Below are positions 58,372-64,000 of a DNA stretch of 64,000 bases, piece by piece. Location of the stretch: assembly GCF_004114535.1 (NCBI RefSeq), contig NZ_LBJC01000008.1:38709-102708 (forward strand), written 5' to 3'. The notes below the pieces were generated by a model. The model saw only the letters and a list, made by a program, of their open reading frames with translations. It searched no databases and was not told the origin of the DNA. A program made the position numbers and the translations under genes. Position 1 is the first letter of the stretch. Every line of letters starts with the position of its first letter. The DNA is from Bradyrhizobium nanningense. Its GTDB lineage: Bacteria; Pseudomonadota; Alphaproteobacteria; Rhizobiales; Xanthobacteraceae.

Positions 58372-59142
58372 TTGATTGAAGCTGTCCGACGCGAGGAGCC
58401 TCCCGCACGCCGTCCTCACCTTCGTCGGGCGGCTGAAGGGATCATCTTCGAAGAAGTGCAGTTTCGGCGTGCGGACCGTCAGGTTCTTGCCATTCCCGAG
58501 CTTTACTTAGCTGAGCGCCGGATCGGCCTGATTGGTGACAATGGTTCAGGCAAGAGCACGATGTTGCGGCTGATGAACGGGTTGCTCCTGCCGGCTAGCG
58601 GGCGCGTCGAGGTGGCGGGGCTCGATACGGTACGGCATCGCAAAGACCTTCCGGCAAAAGTCGGCTTTCTGTTTCAGAATCCCGACCATCAGCTCATTTT
58701 TCCGACCGTCGTCGAGGAGGTCGCTTTTGGACCGGCGGAGCGGGGAATGCCAGCGCCACAGGCGCGCCAACAGGCGATGGCGCTACTGGAGCGGCACGGC
58801 TGCGCCCAATGGGCGGAACGCAACGTCAACGAGCTGTCCGGCGGCCAGAAGCAGCTTGTCTGCATCCTGGCGCTGCTCGCAACGGACCCGTCGATTCTGC
58901 TGATGGATGAGCCTTTCGCCAGTCTCGACTTGCCGACACGATTACGGATGTATCGCAGGATCACGGCACTTCCGCAGCGAGTCGTGATGGCGTCTCATGA
59001 TTTCGAGCTGCTCGCAGAGTTCGATCGCATAATCTGGCTGGATGCGGGCCACATCCGCCTCGATGGCCGACCCGCCGAAGTGCTGCCCGCCTACCGGGCC
59101 CATGCAACGATCGTTGGGGCAGGGGACGCCCTGACGTCATGA
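58372..59142 (+). CDS. bioM: biotin transporter ATP-binding subunit BioM
   Basis: A 256-residue energy-coupling ABC ATPase (CbiO/BioM type). Walker A is IGDNGSGKSTMLRLM, the Q-loop FQNPDHQLIFPTVVEEVAFG is characteristic of energy-coupling transporters, the signature NELSGGQKQLV, Walker B ILLMDEPFASLD. A TTG at 58372 begins the frame; a start nearer to FEEVQF is also possible. It lies 24 bp after panC, so biotin uptake and pantothenate synthesis share a transcript. Confidence 0.92.
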   Translation: MIEAVRREEPPARRPHLRRAAEGIIFEEVQFRRADRQVLAIPELYLAERRIGLIGDNGSGKSTMLRLMNGLLLPASGRVEVAGLDTVRHRKDLPAKVGFLFQNPDHQLIFPTVVEEVAFGPAERGMPAPQARQQAMALLERHGCAQWAERNVNELSGGQKQLVCILALLATDPSILLMDEPFASLDLPTRLRMYRRITALPQRVVMASHDFELLAEFDRIIWLDAGHIRLDGRPAEVLPAYRAHATIVGAGDALTS

Positions 59143-59765
59143 TGACCGACGGCCTCGCGCCACAGACCTGGCTGCACCGCGTACCGGCCGGTGTCAAGCT
59201 CGTGGGCCTTGCCCTCCTGAGTGTGCTTTTGCTGCCGGTCGGCGACTGGCGGATTCTGGCGGGCGTGTTGGCGATGATCGCCATGGTCTATGCCGGCTTC
59301 GGCCGGGTCGGTATCGCGCGCCTCAAGTTGCTGCGGCCATTGCTGCCGCTGCTTGTGGTCGTCGGCGGTGTGCAGGCTGCGTCTGCTGGTTGGAATGCCG
59401 GCGCCGTCGTTACGATGCGGCTCCTGGCAATGCTTCTGCTCGCCGATCTCGTCAGCATGACCACCACGATGAGTGCGCTGATGGAGGTGCTGGCGCCAGT
59501 GTTCCGCCTGCTACGCCCGTTTGGCGTCAATCCGCGCAAGATGGCGCTTGCCGTGGCCCTCGTCCTGCGTTTTGTGCCCGTCCTGATGGCGCGGTGGCGC
59601 GCGCGCGAGGAGGCCTGGAAGGCACGCACGCACCGGCGCATTCCGCCGCGACTGGTAGCCGCTTTCGTCGCCGACATTCTGCAACTTGCCGACCGCGTCG
59701 CGGAAGCGCTTGATGCGCGCGGCTTCGACCGGTCCGCCGCCGATCATCACTCATCCCCGTTGTAG
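59139..59765 (+). CDS. bioN: biotin transporter transmembrane subunit BioN
   Basis: A 208-residue energy-coupling transmembrane (T) protein with about five hydrophobic segments and the coupling helices with Ala-Arg-Gly motifs: RAREEAWKARTHRR and ADRVAEALDARGFDR. It starts in an ATGA overlap with bioM. BioMN plus BioY form the tripartite biotin importer of rhizobia. Confidence 0.92.
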   Translation: MMTDGLAPQTWLHRVPAGVKLVGLALLSVLLLPVGDWRILAGVLAMIAMVYAGFGRVGIARLKLLRPLLPLLVVVGGVQAASAGWNAGAVVTMRLLAMLLLADLVSMTTTMSALMEVLAPVFRLLRPFGVNPRKMALAVALVLRFVPVLMARWRAREEAWKARTHRRIPPRLVAAFVADILQLADRVAEALDARGFDRSAADHHSSPL

Positions 59766-59776
59766 GAGAAAATCCC

Positions 59777-60330
59777 GTGGAGTCCCGCGCCATCGTTCGT
59801 ATCGCCCTACTTGCCGCCGTCATCGCAGCGCTCGGTATGGTGCCTAGCATCGTCTTGCCAATCGCCATGGTGTGCCAATCACGGCCCAGACGCTCGGCGT
59901 CATGCTGGCCGGGATTATCCTTGGCCCCCGTCATGGCGCGCTGGCGGTGCTGTTGTTTCTGTTCGTCGTGCTGCTCGGAGTGCCGCTGCTATCGGGCGGA
60001 CGCGGTGGGCTTGGCGTGCTTTTCGGGCCGTCGGTTGGCTTCCTGCTGGGCTGGGTTCCCGCAGCCTTTATGTCGGGTCTTGTGATGGCGCGGCTGAGGA
60101 CCTTGCCGGCTTTCCCAGCGGCGCTCGTTGCCGCGATCACGGGCGGCATCGTGGTGGAGTATGCCTTTGGTATTCTCGGCCTGATGGCGATGGCAAGGAT
60201 GAACTTGCAGCAGGCTCTGGTTGCATCCGCCGTGTTCGTGCCGGGCGATCTTTTGAAGGCGCTGGCCACCGCGTTTGTGGCGGAGGCGTCGCACCGGAGT
60301 TATCCGGCTGCAATCGTCAGCCGTTCATGA
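59777..60330 (+). pseudogene. bioY: biotin-specific S component BioY, frameshifted
   Basis: The N-terminus (GTG at 59777, AGGAG upstream) reads IVRIALLAAVIAALGMVPSI followed by VLPIAM, then leaves the frame. The rest of BioY continues in the next frame from about 59872: PITAQTLGVMLAGIILGPRH, LSGGRGGLGVLFGPSVGFLL and the VFVPGDLLKALATAFVA end. One G missing in ATGGTGTG (59867-59873; ATGGGTGTG would restore it) explains the split, giving the usual MGVPITAQTLG. Together they make a full-length BioY of about 185 residues. Either the transporter is broken or one base is missing from this sequence. The stop overlaps the ligase ATG. Confidence 0.88.
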
Positions 60331-61835
60331 CCGAGACCTCCACCATCACTGGAACGCTGTCGTGGCATGCCCGCGAAACGCCGGACCGACCGGCCGTCGT
60401 TTGCGACAACCATGCGGTGAATTGGAGAGATCTCGATGAGGCGGTGAATCGCCTCGCCGGACATTTGGCGAAGGTGGTGCCGGCGGGCCGCGGCGTTGCG
60501 TTGCATCTGCCCAACGGGCCGGCGCTCGTGCTGCTGTTTCTCGCCGCCTGCCGCGCAGGGCGGGAAGCGCAAATTCTCGATCCATCCTGGCCGACGGAGA
60601 CCGCGCGGCTTGCGCTTACGGCGCTGGCGCCCGGGATCGTCGTGAGTGGCGATGCAACATTGGCCGGCGAGACGGAAGTTCTGGCGGTTGTCGATCCTCA
60701 CGGCCCGTTTGCGTCCGTCGCGGATGCCATCGGCGCCGGTCCGCTGTCCGCGGCAATGGCCGAGCCGAATCCACTGATGCCGTTCTATGTCGGTTTCACT
60801 TCGGGATCGACCGGGACGCCGAAAGGATATCGCCGCCATCATCGATCGTGGATCGAGAGTTTTCGGGCGGGGGACCGCGAATTCGACATCGGCGCGGACG
60901 ACATCGTTCTTGCGCCGGGTGCGCTGACGCATTCGCTGTTTCTCTACGGCCTTGCGCACGGGCTCTATGTCGGAGCGACCGTCATTCTCTGTCGGCAGTT
61001 CCGGCCCAATCTCGTCAACCGTCTGATCATATCGCACGGGGCGAGTGTGATCTATGGCGTCCCAACCCAGCTTGAAATGATGATCGAAGCCGCCATGCGC
61101 GATGGCCTGCCGCCATTCGCAAGCGTGAGGTGGATTTTGTCGTCCGGTGCCAAATGGCAAGGTCGCGCGCTCGCCGAATTGCGACGGCAATTTCCGGAGG
61201 CGCGTTTTTCCGAGTTCTACGGCGCGTCCGAGTTGAGCTTCGTTACCGTGGCGAAGGACGAGGAGGACGTCCCAGCGGACTCCGTCGGGCGTCCGTTCGC
61301 AGCTGTCAGCCTCACCATCCGCGACCATCTCGGGCGATGCCTTCCGCCTGGAGAGGCCGGTCAGGTGTTCGTCGCCAGTCCTTTCCTCTTCATGGAGTAT
61401 GCCTGCGGAAGCGAAACGCTACTGCCACGTCACGGCGACGCGGTGTCGGTCGGCGACATCGGCATGCTCGATGAGCGCGGCTTCCTGCGGCTCGTCGGCC
61501 GTGCGAGCCGCATGATCATCACGGCCGGCAAGAATGTGCATCCGGAGGAGATCGAGCGTGTGCTTGAGGGACATCCTGCCGTTATCGCGGCAGGGGTTCT
61601 CGGTGCCATCGACGAGCATCGGGGCGAGCGGCTGGTGGCACTACTCAGGCTCGGCCCTGATGGGCGCCTGGCGTCCTCCGAACTGATAAGCCATGCTCGC
61701 CTGAGCCTGCCGCTCTACAAGATCCCGCGCCGTTTTGCCGTGCCCTCGCACTGGCCCATGACCTCGTCCGGCAAGACCGATTTCCATGCGCTGCGCCAGC
61801 TCTGGGACGCCGGCGCCTGCGAGTTGCTGCAATGA
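60327..61835 (+). CDS. acyl-CoA synthetase next to bioY (YhfT-like)
   Basis: A 502-residue ANL-superfamily ligase. ATP loop YVGFTSGSTGTPKGYRRHH, FSEFYGASELSFVTVAK, GDIGMLDERGFLRLVGRAS and the catalytic Lys in MTSSGKTDFHAL are intact. ATGA overlap with bioY ties it to biotin uptake. Bacillus subtilis has a comparable set, yhfU (BioY-like), yhfT (ligase) and yhfS (thiolase), in its biotin regulon, so a role with a biotin precursor, a vitamer side chain or pimelate-like acids is a reasonable guess. The long frame upstream to 59811 is a shadow of bioY. Confidence 0.87.
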   Translation: MTETSTITGTLSWHARETPDRPAVVCDNHAVNWRDLDEAVNRLAGHLAKVVPAGRGVALHLPNGPALVLLFLAACRAGREAQILDPSWPTETARLALTALAPGIVVSGDATLAGETEVLAVVDPHGPFASVADAIGAGPLSAAMAEPNPLMPFYVGFTSGSTGTPKGYRRHHRSWIESFRAGDREFDIGADDIVLAPGALTHSLFLYGLAHGLYVGATVILCRQFRPNLVNRLIISHGASVIYGVPTQLEMMIEAAMRDGLPPFASVRWILSSGAKWQGRALAELRRQFPEARFSEFYGASELSFVTVAKDEEDVPADSVGRPFAAVSLTIRDHLGRCLPPGEAGQVFVASPFLFMEYACGSETLLPRHGDAVSVGDIGMLDERGFLRLVGRASRMIITAGKNVHPEEIERVLEGHPAVIAAGVLGAIDEHRGERLVALLRLGPDGRLASSELISHARLSLPLYKIPRRFAVPSHWPMTSSGKTDFHALRQLWDAGACELLQ

Positions 61836-62959
61836 GCGCCGCATATCTCGTCGCCGCACGCCGCACGGCGGTCGCCCCTCGAGGCGGCGCGTTCAAGGCG
61901 TTGGAGGCCGACGAACTTGGCGCGGCGCCAATTCGGGCCGTGCTGGCCGACACTGGCATCGCGCCGGAGGCGATCGACGACGTCATCTTCGGCAATGCGC
62001 TGTATGGTGGCGGAAACCCGGCGCGGATCGCCGCGCTGCGGGCGGGTCTTCCCGATCACGTCCCGGCGCTGACCATCGACAGCCAGTGCTGCGGTGGCCT
62101 CGACGCGATCATGCTCGCCGCCGAGCGGATCGCGAGCGGAAGTGCGGACGCCGTCATCGCCGGCGGTGTCGAAAGTTTCAGTCGTGCGCCATTGCGCGCG
62201 CGGCGGCCGCGCCACGCCGGCGAGGCGCCGCAACCCTATGACCGTCCCCCGTTCGTGCCATGGCCGGAACGGGATCCTGACATGATTGCTGCCGCAGCGA
62301 CGCTGGCTGAAAGGTTCGGCATTTCGCGTGCACGGCAGGATGAATTCGCCGTCGCAAGCCATCGCAAGGCGCTGCAAAATCCGCCTGACGCGGCGGAGAT
62401 CACGCCGCTCGCAGGCCTGTCGCACGATGCCTTTCCTCGCGCCCTGACGGGGGCGACCTGCACACGCCTTGCACCACTTGCGGGCGATACTGCGTTCGGC
62501 GTGACGCGCGCGACGGTGGCGGTTGAAGCCGACGCGGCAGCAGCCGTGCTGGTGGTCTCCGAGGCGATGGCCCGACGGTTCAACGCGAGGCGGCCCTTGC
62601 GGATCATATCGGCGACCCGCCGCGGCGGCGACCCGGCCATACCCGGCGCGGCGCCGATTGCGGCGGCAAACAGCCTCGTTGCAGCGCAACGGATCGCGCC
62701 GGCGCAGATTGCGGTGGCCGAGGTCATGGAGGCATTTGCCGCCCAGGCGATTGTCTGCGTCGACGGCATCGGGGTGCAGGAATTGGCCCTCAACCGCGGT
62801 GGCGGCGGACTCGCACGGGGACATCCGATCGGTGCATCGGGCGCGATCCTGGCCGTGCGCCTGTGGCATGAAATGCAATCGGAATCATCCGGCGCGATCG
62901 GGCTGGCGGCGATCGCGGCCGCGGGCGGGCTCGGCAGCGCCCTACTTGCGACGATCTGA
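61832..62959 (+). CDS. thiolase-family protein lacking some catalytic residues (YhfS-like)
   Basis: A 375-residue thiolase fold. The nucleophile Cys is in TIDSQCCGGLDAIMLAAERI and the His in GLARGHPIGASGA. But the N-E-A-F motif reads VMEAFAAQA (Asn replaced by Met), and the C-terminal Cys-containing C-x-G loop is replaced by AAGGLGSALLATI, with no Cys. It may therefore carry out only part of the thiolase reaction. Starts in an ATGA overlap with the ligase. Confidence 0.85.
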   Translation: MSAAYLVAARRTAVAPRGGAFKALEADELGAAPIRAVLADTGIAPEAIDDVIFGNALYGGGNPARIAALRAGLPDHVPALTIDSQCCGGLDAIMLAAERIASGSADAVIAGGVESFSRAPLRARRPRHAGEAPQPYDRPPFVPWPERDPDMIAAAATLAERFGISRARQDEFAVASHRKALQNPPDAAEITPLAGLSHDAFPRALTGATCTRLAPLAGDTAFGVTRATVAVEADAAAAVLVVSEAMARRFNARRPLRIISATRRGGDPAIPGAAPIAAANSLVAAQRIAPAQIAVAEVMEAFAAQAIVCVDGIGVQELALNRGGGGLARGHPIGASGAILAVRLWHEMQSESSGAIGLAAIAAAGGLGSALLATI

Positions 62960-62977
62960 GGAGAAGGACGGGGCGCG

Positions 62978-63475
62978 ATGATTCAAATGCCGCCAGACCC
63001 CGAAACTCCGACGCAGGCGACCGCACTTCGCGTTGCGCGGGCGATCGATCTTGCGGCCTTCGTGGGCACCGAACTCGCTCCCGGCCGCTGGCGATCGGTG
63101 ACGCAGGATGAGGTCGACCGTTTCGTCGCGATGATGGGTGATCGGAACTGGGTTCATACCGATGCGGAGCGTGCCAGGCGCGAGCTGGACGAAGGTACGA
63201 CAATCGTGCCCGGCCAATTGCTCCTGGCGCTCGTGCCGGCTCTTTTGCAGGAGGCGTATGTAGTCACCGGTGCCGCGCAGAGTCGTGCGGCGGCTCTCCG
63301 TGCGGTTCGGTTTCGCCATCCGGTCTGTCCCGGCGCCGTGTTCCGGTTACGGGTGCGATTGACCCTCGTGAAGCAGCGGTCGCGTTTTGTGCAGGTGGAC
63401 GCATCGTGCGATCTCGAGCTGGGCTCCGGGCAACGGGCTCTAACCTCACAGCGCACCGATGTGCTTTTTGACTGA
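62978..63475 (+). CDS. MaoC/NodN-like hot-dog hydratase
   Basis: A 165-residue single hot-dog domain. VAMMGDRNWVHTDAERARRE matches the hydratase-2 motif with Asp and His of the active site (D-x-N-x-x-H; the usual Pro is Trp), and IVPGQLLLALVPALL the following helix. NodN and MaoC proteins hydrate enoyl-CoA or enoyl-ACP. With the ligase and thiolase it makes a small acyl-processing set behind the biotin transporter. Confidence 0.82.
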   Translation: MIQMPPDPETPTQATALRVARAIDLAAFVGTELAPGRWRSVTQDEVDRFVAMMGDRNWVHTDAERARRELDEGTTIVPGQLLLALVPALLQEAYVVTGAAQSRAAALRAVRFRHPVCPGAVFRLRVRLTLVKQRSRFVQVDASCDLELGSGQRALTSQRTDVLFD

Positions 63476-64000
63476 GGCAGGAGCCATCCCCCACGGGGCA
63501 CGCAATGAATTGGGTGAAACGACCGTGAGCAAAGGGTGACGCAAATGCCTGTCGCTATCAGTAAAATCAATAACTTAGCGGATGGCCACCGTCATTCGAA
63601 GGGCAGGGGGACGCCTCGGTCAGATCGCAACCTGAACCGAATGTCGGCATCGGTGGTTGCGCCTCCGCGATTTGAACCTGCAATCTGGATCGGAAGGAAG
63701 GCGACGAGGGCACCACGTGCCTTTGGTCGTTTTCGATTTTCCACGATAGAGGCCGCTTTCGCTGACCTGCAGCTGGAGGTCTTTCAACTTTCGCCATTGT
63801 GAGGGTAATCTGCACTCGCCCAACGCGCTCACGAACTGCCCTATGCGTAAGATTGGAGTGCGCCCCGAGATCGTGTCCCGTGGCGTGGTGTAGCTGGCGG
63901 CGGATCACGTTCACCGGCAAGAGCCGGGCCGGTCAGCTGGCGATAGCCGGAAGACTGACGGTTGGATCATCGCTCATTGGTGCGATGGTTTCCAGCGTCA
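63476..64000. other. right-end stretch without a supported gene
   Basis: About 525 bp. ORFs up to 117 codons on both strands show no family motif and no ribosome binding site. The last 160 bases have a different texture from the preceding genes and could be the edge of a mobile element beyond the window, but nothing proves it. Confidence 0.4.

Noticed and set aside
59811..60326. In-frame extension upstream of the bioY-linked ligase
   Set aside because: It lies across bioY in a third frame and is not ligase-like; ATG 60327 overlaps the bioY stop.
63655..63700. tRNA T-arm-like GGTTCAAATC on the minus strand near the right end
   Set aside because: The flanking bases do not pair as a T stem, and no anticodon arm or acceptor stem was seen.

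Overview
The window looks like accessory DNA of a slow-growing rhizobium, most likely Bradyrhizobium or a close relative. The grounds are the GC-rich alphaproteobacterial proteins, a truncated trbI followed by a DUF2274 gene and a LysR regulator (an arrangement typical of rhizobial integrative and conjugative elements), a LuxI/LuxR pair, and the clustering of catabolic and vitamin genes as in symbiosis islands. No nod, nif, rRNA or tRNA gene and no complete insertion sequence was recognised, so the symbiosis-island reading is an inference.

Layout. 0-4.8 kb: decayed conjugation end with a possible excisionase-like ORF, a 5'-truncated trbI, DUF2274, LysR, and the quorum-sensing genes luxI and luxR. 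5-9.2 kb: an aromatic-acid efflux type operon (FUSC, DUF1656, HlyD) divergent from an AraC regulator. 9.5-13 kb: a RibBA-like protein with a degenerate GTP cyclohydrolase II half, an acyl-CoA synthetase broken by a frameshift, and an Lrp/AsnC regulator. 13.3-22.6 kb: propionyl-CoA assimilation, with regulator PccR, propionyl-CoA carboxylase PccB and PccA, and methylmalonyl-CoA mutase small and large subunits; a striking array of TTTGCAA repeats lies between pccR and pccB.

22.7-35 kb: a catabolic cluster that I cannot assign to a described pathway. It holds a VOC protein, a flavin reductase, a complete branched-chain amino acid type ABC transporter (livHMGF, with the binding protein at the far end), two enoyl-CoA hydratases, a creatininase-family amidohydrolase, a luciferase-like monooxygenase and an acyl-CoA ligase, ending in a clear terminator. 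35-42.3 kb: a second AraC regulator, paralogous to the first, divergent from a pyruvate dehydrogenase operon with homodimeric E1, E2 and lipoyl-E3. 42.8-55.2 kb: a nicotinate degradation cluster with a MarR regulator, a three-subunit molybdenum hydroxylase plus CoxG, NicC, NicF, NicD and NicX homologues, an MFS transporter, and a chemoreceptor whose first membrane segment is cut off by a frameshift. A shared ACAAGTGAT element precedes three of these transcription units.

55.4-63.5 kb: cofactor genes. panD, panB and panC make pantothenate; bioM, bioN and a frameshifted bioY form a biotin transporter; an acyl-CoA synthetase, a thiolase-like protein lacking key residues and a MaoC/NodN-like hydratase follow with overlapping ends. 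The last 0.5 kb holds no gene I can support.

Taken together, the window provides entry routes for an unknown amide or ring compound, propionyl-CoA, pyruvate and nicotinate into central metabolism, plus vitamin supply. Four genes (trbI, the acyl-CoA synthetase, the chemoreceptor, bioY) are truncated or frameshifted, which fits decaying accessory DNA, although single-base sequencing errors cannot be excluded for the last three.
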